A DNA stretch of 64,000 bases from Metopolophium dirhodum (GCF_019925205.1 NC_083562.1:18972001-19036000); one strand, 5' to 3'. Counted from the stretch's first letter, positions 49,701-63,072 are shown. Notes: generated by a model not told the origin, from the sequence alone. Numbers and translations: made by a program.

Positions 49701-50640
49701 ACTCAGTAGATAAAAATTGTTTACTCTGTCAAAAAGCTTGGGAGTGTAATACAATTTTCCACATAAGTTCTTGCAAGAGTAAATTAAAAAAAAAATTGAG
49801 CGTAAATTCACAATAATTTTTTATGAGCATCTTTAACAATAAAAAAAATATCTCCGACAGTCAAATTACATTTTTATGAGCGTTTCAAGTTCAAAGTTTT
49901 ATAACATATTTATTATTTTATTCAAATTCTTATGGAATGATTTTCTTATTTTGTTGTAATTCAAAAAGACCAAAACGAATAAATAAACGAATAATTTACA
50001 CCAAAATACAAAATGTTTATTTTATCAATTTTTTTCTATAAATGTCAATAACATTTTCTTAGTTGGGTAAAAAAGCTTGAAAATTCAACACGAGACTCAT
50101 CACATATTGTTACAATATCAGTTTAAAAATATTGAAAATACATTTATGTTTTTTTTCATTTTTTTATACCTAAGCATTTTAAGTTTAAATGTTGACAACA
50201 TTTATCATATTGAAAATTTTACAAATTATTTTTTAGTTAAAAATGTATACCATATGCAATTTTAATAGTTGAGGATTGAACATTTAAAACAAGGATCATC
50301 TATACGTTAGTAGTTCATTTTGTAACCAGAAAATATATAAACATATATTAACACATTTTTTTTCATATATACTCTGTTCAAGATAAGAAACGCACATTAA
50401 CATTTTAAAATGCAATTTTTCCGACATAAATTAATTTAATCTACTGTACTACTATAGCCACTTATGCCTAATAGTATGATAACTTTCTTTAATACAAATA
50501 TCATAAAATATATACCTACTTAATAATATTATACGCTAATCGCTCAGAATCGTTTTTCGTATACAATTATATATCATTGAATTCAAATTTAACACATCCA
50601 TTACAATGACTCTGTAGATAATATTAGTTCAACATAAGAT
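49700..50640. mobile_element. Fragment of the long-inverted-repeat transposon family
   Basis: This fragment shares ordered words with the complete copy at 1143-2974. They include a TATGAGC-x-TTTAA block, TTGTTACAATATCAGTTTAA, GCTCAGAATCGTTTTTCGTA, a TTGAATTCAAATTTAACA word and CATCCATTACAATGAC. The sequence stops short of the terminal CAGTAGGTTAC...CCTACC end and the left arm is not intact, so the copy is truncated. Frames of about 60 codons inside are noise. Confidence 0.65.
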
Positions 50641-50649
50641 CTAGTTTGG

Positions 50650-52589
50650 AAGTTACGGCAGTATATAAAAAATATACATACAAGTAGGTACCTATATTAT
50701 AATCAATGATTAAAACTGATAATCTGATTAATATTATTTATTATAATTAATTGATTTTAGTAAATATGTGAAGAACTGAAGTGGTACCTACACTGAAATT
50801 GGAAAATGCAACCCATTGTTTAATAAAAGCCGCTTTACACACTAATACAATTTCATAATAATACTTAATTAAAACTAGTTATTGAAAATTTAAGTAGATA
50901 TTTTTAGATTTTCTTGTAGGTACTTGGCACTAAGTAAGCAGCTTATGTCACACGGACCGTTTTCTTTTCTTTTCTTTGAGTATTATAAACGAATCATCAC
51001 TACTCCATGGCTCCATAACTCTTTATATGATATTATCCCATCCAATTTTGTATTCATTATAATGTAATAAAAGGCTGCTGGCTTATTAGTTAAAGCGTTG
51101 AAGCATCTACTATTATTATAATACATATTAAAAAACTGTGAAATTGTAAAATGTTATAATTTTTGATATAAAAGGTCCTTGTAATATTTATAATAAAAAT
51201 AATAAAAAAACTGATATAAATGTACATTATTATATTTGTAATAAAATTAAAACAATGTTTCTATCGTGATAAAATGTAATGTTACTCATTTAAATTCTGT
51301 TCTAGCCTTATTTACCTCGTAAAAATTAAGCTTAAAATGTTTTGTGTTTTAGTTTTTTTTTTTTTTCTTAATTGGAATAAATTACGTGCACGGGAGATTA
51401 TCATTATTCTTTTTAGGGAAATATATTTGCGTACGACAAAATTAACAACATGTTATTATGGTTTTATGCAATACATGTAATAAATTTAAAAAAAAATTAT
51501 CCCAAATTATATTATATTTAGTATTTAGTTTGAAATTGTGTACATTATATCAGTTATAATTACGTCATATTAGGTGGTAGGTATACCTCTTGTTGTCAAG
51601 TGAAGAGTTGAAAATTAATTTTAACTTTTGAAATAAATCTTTTTGTTAAGTTTCGAGCCTTTGTTATAATATGCCAACATAATTTTTGATATTAATGAAA
51701 ACGTAAAATATAATAGGTACCTACATAAACTTTTTTTTCCGAAAAAGGTTAGGTTAGGATTGAGACAAAAAATATTGATATTTTTAACTATTTCAACTAA
51801 AACAGTGCATATTTCGACAGCTTTGAGAAGTCATTATTATAATATACGTATATATATTATATAGTGCCTAGTGCTTAGTCCTTACTTAAAAAAATATAAT
51901 ATAATGTGTTAGTGGAGACAACATCCTTTGACCTATTCATGTCCATGCATACATTCATGCATTTGTTCTACGTAATACCACTAAGTATACTATATTACAA
52001 TAGGTAGTCTTCTATCTATATTCAATTTTATACGCAATTAAAATGTGTAATATTTCTAGCAACATTTTCGTTAGAAACATTTGATGGTTATACTACAATT
52101 ATTTATTGTATTTTTTTTTTTTTTTTTGCTTGAAACCCTTTAAGATTTGACGCCAACATAATTAGCCTGATTCACACTGACACGGCACGCCATGGCCCGA
52201 CAAGATATAATATTACTGAATACTGATCATAATATGTGAACTCAAATCGAGAAAAATGTTTTGTCGGTTCGGACGGTGTCAGCTCTTGTCGGTCTGCCCA
52301 CTATCGAACCAGATTACGACGGTGATTACAATTTTGGGACCTTGTGAAAAAATAGTTTTTTTATGCCATTTTTACTTACCTATTTTTTAAAATAATCTAT
52401 ACTAAATGATATATATTAAAGAAAATCATAAAAATAATATTAAAGTATAAATTATGAAACCTAACAAAATAAAGTGCTTCCTAGCTTGACAGTTCATTAT
52501 TTCTTCAAAACATTAATATAATCGTAATACCTAACAATAAATAAAACTAAAAAAATATGAGGGTATACTTCAAATTTAAAAAAAAAAAA
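50650..52589. other. Gene-free A+T-rich stretch
   Basis: A more GC-balanced patch at about 52150-52330 (CACGGCACGCCATGGCCCGA, with a CTTGTCGG word) may be a transposon fragment, but I cannot find its ends. Nothing else is visible. Confidence 0.4.
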
Positions 52590-52590
52590 C

Positions 52591-52985
52591 TTAAATGTAT
52601 TCTTCTGTAGTTGATTGAAAATAGTTCCTAGACAAAGAAGAAATAGCAGTGGCAGATGTATACAATTGACGTACATTTTCCGTAGAAGTTTCGATGTTTG
52701 GAAAGTTGGTGTATGGTTGAACTGATGGAGGTTGCAGGTGGTTGATGTATAAAAGACAAAAGTATTCAAATATGTTTGTTGTTGTGTACACTTTAATTAT
52801 TCCAATTTTAATTCTGAGAATGTTGAAAAACTTTGGTCTTGGCAAAAAATTTCAAATACAGCGAAAACCGTTTCACTGTTGAACAAATAGATAAATAATA
52901 TTGATCCAAAGCATTTAATTTTTTATCTCCTTCTCTCGATTTGTTGTCTTTGTTGTCTAAAATAAACTTCATAAGTATAATAGCT
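52591..52985 (-). pseudogene. MADF/BESS-type protein C-terminal relic
   Basis: The minus strand is open from about 52985 to 52815 and encodes LMKFILDNKD, then LDQYYLSICSTVKRFSLYLK followed by FFAKTKVF. This resembles a BESS motif (D-x-F-L-x-S-L-x-x-x-x-K-x-x...K-x-x-V-x-x-I). Near 52835 the sense moves by one base into a second frame that runs to a TAA at 52593-52591 through a Ser/Thr/Pro-rich tail (SVQPYTNFPNIETSTEN). MADF-BESS proteins are DNA-binding regulators that are greatly expanded in aphids, and also transposon (Harbinger-like) partners. The frame change and the missing MADF domain indicate a decayed fragment. Confidence 0.45.
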
Positions 52986-52989
52986 GATG

Positions 52990-55900
52990 CGTTTCCAGGT
53001 ATCTAATTTTACCAGGTACCTACCTTTTTTAAAGTTTTTGACATATTTGTGGTGATGTAGTGGCAGTTGTTTTTGTTATATCAATGACCCAATATCCTAC
53101 TTTTAATGTTACCCATATTTATAAATTCTAACTATTTGTATATCAAACGTTGACATAACTATAGACGTGTAATAATGACATATCGTTAGGTAATTTTACC
53201 ATGCCGGATACATACATGTTTGAGAAATCGAGAACATTTACGTTAGAGTGTGCATCGCTTTAATTTGTGACTATTGTTATCTGTACTTAGTATTTTGGCT
53301 TGGATAAGTTATTATTAACAAGTTTGTACCTATAAGTAGTTTTAATTGGGAATCGGATACTCCAAAATATACGTTATATACGATAAGGTACAAGTTTTTC
53401 AACATTAGGTAAAACAGCTATTTGAGTTAGTTTTAGAATTGGGTCTTCTAAATTATCTAGTGTTATAAATTGTAATGATTTAATAGCTTTTATGATTTTG
53501 GCAACCATAGTTAAATATGACAAATTCCTAAAATAATTTAAAATACTTAAAATACAATCACAAAATATAAACAAAATTATGAAAACTTAAATAATGGTAG
53601 GTATACCTACTAATACCTACCCATTAGTATTCATACTACTGTTATCAATCATAGTTATTAAATTCCTTATTATGTAATCTAATTTAAAAGCTTACAAAGT
53701 TTCGAACAGTGATCTTCTTATATTCTTACACATTATTATAATGTGACTATATTTGTCTTAGAAATATTTTCAGAAATCTAAAATTCTAATATACATATTT
53801 TACACATATTGGATATGAATATACTGGAATGGTATTGTACCTAAATAACATAATATATACGAAGTTCCTGGATTCGGTTTAAGGTGGCCAACATTATTAT
53901 TATTTATTTATTCTTATTTTTAACTATTATTTACCTGCCATAAATACTTTATCTTGACTTATATCCATCTTCTCGTGAGAGCGAAAATAAATTCAAATAT
54001 CTAATATAGTAGTGAAACTTTGGTCCTTGATTTTATACGTGGACTAGGAGAATACAGCGGCTACATGCTACATCTATCGGTCACTATATACGGTTGGCGT
54101 TATCGGGCCATTAGTTTTAATTTACGTCCAGTGGCCCACAATATCTTTTTTTTCGTAGTGCGGAAAATATTGTGTAAACCTAACACACTTCTAAATATCC
54201 GACCGACCCGAAATAAAATATATATTGCCACAATAATACCCACTAAATAATCGTTGATTGTTATAGTATCAATTATTATTATATATATATCTACGTGTAA
54301 ACTGTAGAGGTATATCTATTGTACTTTTTATTGATGGGTTAAGTCGAGGTTTTAATTGGTGTATTTTAATATTTTATGTATAGTACATATTGTAATCCTT
54401 TATTTAATTACCAAAACTTAATAAATTACCATATATATAAAAACAACCACTGATCGCCCTGCAGTTCGGTACTTTGATATATATTATATATTGATTTTTC
54501 ACACAACGATAGGCCAACATATTAATTTATTATACGAGAATAATCAAATTTTTTTTCTCCTGTAGTGAATCGCTGTATCAGGTTAAATTTAAGTCACTTC
54601 AATAATTGGTTCAAAACATTTAGTAATCTACGTGATAACATTTTATGTTCCTACACGTAGAATTTTATATGATTTAAATCGACTCTATAAAAAAAATATA
54701 CCTAACACAAAAGCAAAATACGTATTTTATCAACTGTGCTTTAACCAGTTCTAAATTTTGTTGAACTATAATTTTTTGTAAACGGGTTTTCAAATATGTT
54801 GTGGTTGGGTTTAAATATTATGTTGAATGATTATATAAATTAAAAATTAAATTTTTTTATACAACTACGTACTTTATAGGCTGCTTTTCGCCAAAATAAT
54901 GGTGACGAAGTGTAAAAAACAAATTGTTTTTCTCTCGGATAATTAAACAGTTTATCTTTATAATTAACACACGTTATCTAAAAACCAATTAGATGGTATA
55001 AAGAACGTAAAATAGTTTATCTTTTTTTTTCGTACTGAAAGTTTCTCATTCAATCAAAATGTCGAGTGCATATCTTTTGTGGCTTAGGAGTTTAAAAACG
55101 GCATGGCCCGCTTAAACAGATAATGAAGATAAAGAAAAAATGGTCTCCACTGATTTTAGTAAAATAATTTTATAAACCATCCGTTGGTTTTATTTCCGTT
55201 ATCTGATAAACCGATTATGTCGTTCTGTTTTTATATTTTAAAACCAAACGATGGCACTTGAGCACTTGAACAGATGGCCAATTAGGGTGGTACCTACGGT
55301 AATTTCCTTGGACATAATGTTTAAAATATGACGGTTCACAAACAAAAGTCAAGAATCAGCATTCATTTTCAAAACAGATTTCTTTCTGGATGAAAAAAAA
55401 ATTAACTATGTAAAATAATATACACCATTATTTCAATAGAATAAATAAAATCATGGGTATTTTTGGTCAATAGTACTTTATTGTCCGCGATTTTTTTTCA
55501 TTTTATCGGTTAAATAAATATGAAAATGTTTATATAGGATGATAATACATCAATCTCAAAGCCTCAATATTGTACTATGGAAAGTTGAAATTATTCAATG
55601 TCTATATTTTACTTTAAGAGAATTTGCTGGCACTCAAAATTCATGAAGAATTTTTAATTTGGTTTTAAAAACGACTGCATAATGTTATCATTTTTATTAT
55701 TTGCATAGTTTTATTAATCGTTAGTAAAATACTCTGTAGTCTGTACTAATCTATAGTATTATAAGGCGTATTTTTAACGAATAAAAATAAAATGTGAATT
55801 CGTTTTTTAGCCCTCTACATTTATATTTTATATATAATATTTTAAACTATTAAGATGGAGAGCTGAAATGTATTAATTGTATTTTTTTCTGAATAATTCT

Positions 55901-56119
55901 CTTAAAAGTAAACTATCACTTTATTGAGAAATATACATATCGGATAATATTTAAGACAATATTATTCATGTTACCTTTAGTTTAGTAATCCTTATTTTTG
56001 TTACTGAACTTACTAACCTATATAGTCCGCATACACTTATGTCAACTTTTAATTTTAAATAGACCTACATTACTATAAATCTGAAACAGAATAATTTTCT
56101 AAAAATATTGATGTACAAC
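52990..56119. other. Gene-free A+T-rich stretch
   Basis: A 76-codon plus-strand frame at 54020-54250 begins with GTG or TTG-type starts and has a GC-balanced first half (GGCGTTATCGGGCCATTAG). I recognise no domain and would not call it a gene. The rest is featureless. Confidence 0.45.
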
Positions 56120-56802
56120 CAGGGCCTGATTTAGGCATTTTGTGGCCTTAGGCAAAATAAAAAACGTCACCCCTTGGCAACAGTAGCGTTTATAGCCCCG
56201 CCTTCCTCAAACGAGTTGTTTATAACAAAATAATAATTTACATCAATTTAGTATTAACTTATACATTTTCACAAACATAATTATAATGTTATTCATTTTC
56301 ATCTCTACAGGCTACAGATTTCTTGTACCTATTATTTATTAATTAATATATATATATTTACTATTGATATTGAAAACAAAATTAAACATTTCTTTTTTTT
56401 TATTATTTATTAATTGTAATAAACAATACATTTTTATATTTATAATAGAAATAATTAATAAGTTATTTTATAAAATTACTTTTCTTGCTTTTTTTAAAGC
56501 AAATTCATTTATTATGTCATCGAAGTTTAAAGAAGACGTAAGATCGCTTTCTATTGATAGTAAACCTAAGTTATAAATTCTTTCTTATTAAAAATAGACT
56601 TTTATTTATTTTCATTTACATTTTACACTGATAAGGATTAATTATTTATTTTTTTTGAAATATTATATGTTTCTCATATTTATTTTATACGGTGAAAGTA
56701 GTACTCTAAAAAAAATAAAAAATGTTCATAAAAATCTGAGGCCCTCTAAAAACGGAGGCCATAGGCAGTTGCCTATCCTGCCTTATGGTAAATACGGCCC
56801 TG
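56120..56802. mobile_element. hAT-type non-autonomous element, 683 bp, perfect TSD
   Basis: The element starts CAGGGCCTGATTTAGGC and ends GGCCCTG (inverted CAGGGCCGTATTTACC), with GC-rich subterminal segments (GTGGCCTTAGGCAAAATAAA and TTGCCTATCCTGCC). The octamer TGTACAAC flanks both sides (56112-56119 and 56803-56810). The A+T-rich interior holds a low-complexity 70-codon frame without a transposase motif, so the element is non-autonomous. Confidence 0.9.
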
Positions 56803-56810
56803 TGTACAAC

Positions 56811-57935
56811 TGTATAAGTATACATATCAAATATTGAACGGACAGTGTTTTATTTATAAGCGTTTAATGTTAATATAAAATGAGCAGGTAGTTAAAATAA
56901 TCACACTTTTGTTTTTAAGTACCAATTATATATATATAGGTAGGTACGTATAAAATTCACGTGGACGTGAACTGGTTACCGGAGTGTTATAATTTTAACT
57001 CGAGAAATAGCTAGATTCTTCTTTCCGTCTATTTTAAGTATAACCGATTCTGCCATATTAGTTCTATCCACGATCAAAATATAGTGGATTTGGGTAACGA
57101 TCAATTTTTGTATTCCTTCTACACCGTTGACGAGTTACTGAAGATTTTATATTTTCTCATGAGAAATGAATATATTATACAAACTATAATATATTATAAT
57201 ATAATACGAGTACATCTAAATAGAATATTTATCTACGTCATTTACATTTTTTGTTTATTTATTTATCTTTATATACATAATACACGTTACATCACTATAA
57301 TGTTTTCAACGATTTTGCATTTATTTTTTAGTCAGTGCTACCGACACTACCAACTAAAGTGAAAAAAACCATTAATAATACGAATAAAAATAATACAGTA
57401 TTTTATAACATAACATTTTATATTTTCATATTATACATTAATTGCCGTATAATACATGTAAAATAACCGTTATAAAATATGTAAAATCAAAATTACTTTT
57501 TGATTTATTGAGATTAAAATATACCGTGTTTTTGTTTGATTACAATATTTGAAAACAATATGTTTTAATTGTTCTACATTATATACGGAATTTCCGATAT
57601 AATTTTTGACAAAATTCAAATAGGTGCTATATATTATGTTTAAGAAATCATGATTTATTTTTTTTTATACTTATAATGATTGTATATATATATTACAGTA
57701 AAACGCCTCACAACCATCCATAAAATATTTATAATTACAATGTGTGCACCGTGAAATAAACGCAATATTTAGTAAGTTTTCAGTGTTTATACCTTGTTAT
57801 TTGACAAGACACTGCTCTACTGGATGTGTTCAATTTGAATTTAATGATAAATCATTGTAAACGAAAAACTATCCTTAGTGTGTTGACGGTATGCCACTGT
57901 GCCAAGATATTCTATAGTATTACTACTATTAGAAA
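56811..57935. other. Gene-free A+T-rich stretch
   Basis: A 92-codon frame at 57084-57362 is Ile/Tyr/Phe-rich with no motif and a non-standard start. A possible pogo-like word (TACAGTAAAACGCCTC) lies near 57696 without a partner. Confidence 0.45.
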
Positions 57936-58183
57936 TTTTTTTTTTTTTTTTTTCATTAAGCTTGAGCCCGGCAACTTAGGACATTTGCTGTATTGGTTTT
58001 TTTGTTTGTTTGTAGGTTGTTAGTAGGAGGAGGAACGGTTGAAAACTCGTTTTTGTATATGTGGCAAGGATTTGTTGCTAAAATTCCCGGGTGGTCACCC
58101 ATCCGAGAACTAGCAATGCCGGCCGTTACGTACATTCGTGTTGAGTGTTCGCACTGCGCCACACCAAGCCACACCAAGCCACC
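57936..58183 (-). mobile_element. SINE with 5S-rRNA-like segment
   Basis: Minus-strand order: a repeated GGCTTGGTGTGGC start, GCGCAGTGCGAACAC, then TAGTTCTCGGATGGGTGACC followed by ACCCGGGAA, which closely resembles the 3' half of 5S rRNA (the internal-promoter side). The body CAAATCCTTGCCACA comes next, then the shared tail (AAATGTCCTAAGTTGCCGGG) and a poly(A) of about 18. The long uninterrupted A tail and clean sequence suggest it is younger than the 12.4-kb copy. The frames of 65-77 codons here are SINE read-through. Confidence 0.82.
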
Positions 58184-58364
58184 AATTTATTTTTATATTA
58201 GAGTATGTTCAACTAATTTTTACTAAACTCGTGACATAATACGTATATCTTATTGTATTAATATCATATTGATAAGTAACTGTTTAGACTTTAGAGGTTA
58301 TCAGCACGATATGTTTTTTTCTTTCATATCCTAATAAGGTTAAAACTATAAGTTATATATGAGG

Positions 58365-58821
58365 ATTTTAGCGCACTGTGTCTGTTTTCTATGTCTGGTT
58401 CACGCGCAAAAATAGATAAAACCAATTCACATAAAATGATTTTTTTTTTCATATATACCTATATTTTTGAGTAATCTAAGAGTGAAATCACCAGCTACAA
58501 AAATTATAGAAGATAATATTTTTGAGGATTTGTCATATCGGTTTTATATATTATTATTATTTTACATTATTTTTTACAAAAAAAATAAATAATTTTTAAT
58601 TTAAATTTTATAAAAATTTAAATGAATATTGAATTGTTTTTGAGACAATATTTAAACGAATCGTTATGCCATATCCACAAAAATATTGTTATCAATATTT
58701 TTTTAAAAGGATGGTTTTAATTTAAAATTACTAAGAAACATTAATCAAATTATATTGCGTGAATCCGTCTTTTCTATGTTCCGCGTGGGCCAGAGATATA
58801 AAACAAACACTGTGCTAAAAT
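58365..58821. mobile_element. Diverged relative of the 38-kb fold-back MITE
   Basis: The inverted ends are ATTTTAGCGCACTGTGTC and ATTTTAGCACAGTGTTTG. Internal words shared with 38085-38522 include CACGCGCAAA, GTAATCTAAGAGTGAA, GATAATATTTTTGAGGA and GCGTGGGCCAGAGA. Arms are more decayed and the TTAA target is not visible. Confidence 0.65.
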
Positions 58822-58860
58822 ATAAATAATTTATAAGGTTTTAACATTATGGTCAGCACA

Positions 58861-59800
58861 GCGTGCTGTATTTTGTCAAAATTTGAACTTGAAATGTAGG
58901 TATATCAAAAAAAAATATGACTATGTTTTTTTAAAATTTTTTAATCAACTAATATATTATACTATTATAAACTTAAATTATATCTACAAAATACTAATAT
59001 AAATATTTGGTGAAAATTTCAAGAAAAATAATAAAATCGATACTGTCGAAAACTAGGAGGTAGGAGGTAGGAGGTACCTATTGAATAAACTTTCCTGTTT
59101 TACCGTATTTTTGTTTAGATTTTAGGTTCTGAGAGGAGCGACGAATGTAGGTATTGATTTTACAATGATGTGTGTGTTTTTTTTTTATTTGTTTCTGTCA
59201 TCACCTTTTGGGACAGTAAAAATGCTTTGATTTTCTTCAACAGCATCTTTTTTGATAGGAAAGTGAGTCTTATAGTTGGTACTTAGAGGGGGTCAAAATA
59301 AAAAATGTCAGGAAAAACAAACAAAAGAATAAGGAAATAGTGAGAATTTGTTTTTTAGTGTAACTCTTAAAAAATAATACATGAAATGATCACTGAATGT
59401 TTATATTAACAATTTCTATTTTCCATAAAATGTTCGAAATATTGCTATTTTTTTTTTTTTGAACTATTTGGAGGCATAAGAAAATTTTAAGTTTTATTAG
59501 TTTTTTTTAATTATTGTCAAAAAAATTGAAAATTGAATACAACATTCCTCATAATTTGGGAATTCAAAAGGTCTAAGGTGCTAAAAGATTATAATAAATC
59601 CACAATAATTTTTATGAGCGTTTAAGTTAAAATGTTGAGAAAATTCATCAAAATCACAAGTATTGGCAAATTACTTTGAGTTAGAAATTCATAAAAAAAA
59701 GTTCAGATTTTGACAAAATACGTAAATATCGTAAAAATCGTGAAGATTCGCAAATTATTTTGAGTTAAAAGTTCATTAAAGTCCATTTTGTAAAGCACCT
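58861..59800. mobile_element. Fragment of the long-inverted-repeat transposon family
   Basis: The interior block of the 1143-2974 element recurs here: TTCTGAGAGGAGCGACGAAT, TGATTTTACAATGATGTGTG, CACCTTTTGGGACAGTAAAA, TTTTCTTCAACAGCATC and TTAGAGGGGGTCAAAA, in the same order and spacing. The left arm is absent and the right arm degenerates into the 59.4-59.8 kb A+T-rich tail. Confidence 0.65.
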
Positions 59801-60178
59801 ATTCCTAGGAAAAGAAAATAGGTTTGTCAAATAACATATCATCACTTGTGGAGAATTATACAAGGAGAGCAAGATAGATAGATGCTTAGCTAAATTAGAA
59901 ACTTCTCTGAAACAACCCTCAACTTCCGTATAAATACAATGTCAGAAGCTACAACTTCCCCTTTACTAAATTAAATTTCAAGTAAAACATTAACGATTTG
60001 TGATGATGTCCTAAGTTTATTAGCATAATATTATACTGATACAATAACCAATTTTGAAGAATCTTTGAGTTTGACCCATAATAGTTTAATAACTGATACT
60101 GTGGATGATATTGATATAACTATTTCAAATGATAAAATAAGAATATGTGATAAATTAATAACTTGGAAATTGGATGTA

Positions 60179-60354
60179 CAGTGAAACTTTTATACTACCT
60201 ACTTCTTAATGAGTAACAAAAGAAATTCGTATAATAGAGAAATTTGTTGAATAAAATAAATTACATTTGGCTCTTATTTGGTTATGGTTCTCAAAATATC
60301 TCGTTAAAAAGAAAATTTCATTAAATGTAAGATCATTATACTGAAGTTTCACTG
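60179..60354. mobile_element. pogo/Tigger-like MITE, 176 bp
   Basis: It begins CAGTGAAACTTTTATAC and ends GTATACTGAAGTTTCACTG-like sequence (reverse complement CAGTGAAACTTCAGTATA). TA borders the left side and CA the right side, consistent with a decayed TA duplication. It has no coding capacity. Confidence 0.6.
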
Positions 60355-61379
60355 CATCTCATAATTATGAAAATAAATAATTAATTATATTAAAAAGTGA
60401 GTGTGTCCCTAAATATGGTTGGACATTATTTTATAATACGCATAAAAAGATTAACATTTTCTCCGTGTAAGATGTAACCTATATTGACTATACCTAATTG
60501 ATATTAAACAAATAATTAGTTTCCTATTACACAATTATAGATTAGACATATTGACATCATTTATTTAAAACTAAGTGTTCCGAAAGGCAATATTTTCCAA
60601 CTTTAATTAGTACTTCCATGTAATTTAGGTACTACTGAATCTGTATTGGCTGTATTATCAAATATGTTTTATCTTTATTTTTTACAGTTTAAAAAAAGTT
60701 TCTGATACTTAACCTGATTTTTTTTTAAATATGCCTTTAAATATCGCATTAAATTAGCATTCAGATAGATGGTAGATTATTTAATTTTAAAATTGAATAT
60801 ATTATGTGTATGATGCATCATCCAAATCTTATTTACTAAAGGTCTAAATGTTAATTGGTTTAACGTATACTTTCGATGTAATATATACATGTAGTGATAA
60901 AAGTAACTATTTGACAAGAGAATAGATTTTTTTATCCATGGATTTTTCTTTTAGAACAAAATATGAATGTTTTAGGAATAAAACTAATAATTATTACCAT
61001 AAATGACCTAAATATTAATAACATTACATTGCACAGCGTACGCACGTTCCGCATAACATATGATTCTAAAGAGTTTTGTATTGTTTATATTAAATACTTT
61101 TATAATTTGGGTTCCAATAGTTATAAAAGTAATTATTCTGTAGTGGGTCCTCGGGTACGAGAAACCCAAGTTTAAACTTTTTTGCGAATGTTTGTTTTAT
61201 AAATGTATGATATGAATCAAAATTACAATATATTAACATAAAATGATATTTTTAAAGGTTTAATTAAGACCAAACAATAATCATCATGATTTATCAGTTA
61301 ACTTAAATTACCTATCTTGTCAGCAGAAAAAATATATACGTATGTTATTTATCCATAAAGAAAAATAACATAACGTAAT

Positions 61380-62828
61380 CTCTTGAGTATTTTTTTAGGA
61401 TTGATGAATGTATTGATTTTACAATGATGTATGTTTAGTTTTTTAATTAACTCAAAAAAAAAAATCAGAATATAAATGCAATTTTCACTGAATATTTATA
61501 TTAGCAATTTCCAGGCACCCTAACATTTTCGTATTATTGCGACTCTTTTTGAGCTATTTATGGGCATAAAAAAATGTCGAGGTTTATTAGTTTTTTTTTC
61601 AACTATTGTCTATACAAAGTTTTCTAGTCCGTTAAAAACTTGAAAATATAAATTTTATATTTTAAATAATATAAAAAAACGATCATTATAAGTTAATGTT
61701 AGTGTAAATTCAAAAAAAAAAGTTGAGCGTGAATCCACAATATTTTTTTATGAGCGTCTGAAGTTAAAATGTTGACAAAATCATGATAATTGGCAAATTA
61801 TTTCGAGTTAGAAATTTATAAAAAAAATTCTTATTATTAGTATGCTTTGAAAATTTAATATAAGATTCTCCTTAAGTTTTTCTACATTCATCAACAAATA
61901 AAAGTTTACTGGAAAAACAAATTAATTTTTACGAAGTTTTGAAGCTTGACATATTCACCCGTAAATGAACAAATTCTCATACGATTTTGTAGTTATTCAA
62001 AAACTAATAACCGTAGGTAGTTTAAATGTTCATAAAATGTTTATTTTATAACTTTTTATGCATGATAACATTTTTATTTTGAAATTTGAAATTTTTTTAG
62101 TTCTTAATCTATAAATGTTAATAAAATTTTATTCGTTGGGTAAAAAAAGTTGAAAAAATAGTACAAGGTTTCATATAAGTTGTTATAATAGCAGTTGATA
62201 GATTTTAAAGATCAATATGCACGGTTTTTTTTTTTATAAGTAGGTATTAAAATTCAAATTTTAACAAATTTTATTAAAATCTCGAAACTTATCATTTATT
62301 GTAATAAAAAAAATTATAAAATGTTCAATTTTGTAACTAAAAATAGACAATGAAAAAAAAATCTCATAAATAGTTCATACTGTAATCAAAAAATCTAATA
62401 AATATACAAACACAGTTATTATTATAGATATTTTAAATTCAATATTTTAAATTGGACGAAATTACGTATTAAAACCAAAATAGCGATTTTAGTTAAATTT
62501 GTTGTAATTTAAAGTATTATTATTCAGGTATATAAAACTTTTAAATTATATTACTATATTTTATTTCAACGATTAAATTTTCAAATGTAATTTTTTTGGC
62601 AATTTAACCTACTGTTGTAACTAATTCCTATAGTAAAATAAATTACTTTAATCACAATAATAGCATCAAATATACTTAGTAAAATTGTAGGTTGACTGAC
62701 CGTCTTCGCTCAGAATAGTTTTTTGTATACCATGATTTTATATCAATGAATTCAAATTTAACATCATCCATTACATTGACCCACTTGTAACCTACTGTAC
62801 AGCTGAGCGACTTCCATTTACCCGCTTT
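61380..62828. mobile_element. Part-copy of the long-inverted-repeat family with intact right end
   Basis: Starts with a TGATTTTACAATGATGTATG block and ends with the full right arm: TAATAGCAGTTGATAG, CACAATAATAGCATCAAATA, GGTTGACTGACCGTCTTCGC, CATTACATTGACCCACTTGT, CCTACTGTACAGCTGAGCGA and a CCCGCTTTTT terminus followed by TA. The left arm is missing. The end supports the terminus deduced from the 1143-2974 copy. Confidence 0.7.
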
Positions 62829-63072
62829 TTTAATATTGAACTGATTCTCTGTATGTTCTAATTATAATAATATATTTTACCGACCTAAAATATAAGATAT
62901 ATAGGTAATTGATAACAATTATGTTGTAATGATATTGTTAATGTATTATTAATTTGCCATTAAAATATTAAATTTATCTTCCTTTTAACCCAAGTTTTAT
63001 ATTTTACTATTTACGATAGCTGATACGTGGGATATATATATATAATATAATGTCCAAATAAATTATACATTA

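Noticed and set aside
52150..52330. GC-balanced patch with CTTGTCGG/CCGACAAG-like words
   Set aside because: Suggestive of inverted ends, but they do not align over more than a few bases.
57826..58226. Frames of 65, 73 and 77 codons
   Set aside because: They read through the SINE at 57936-58183.
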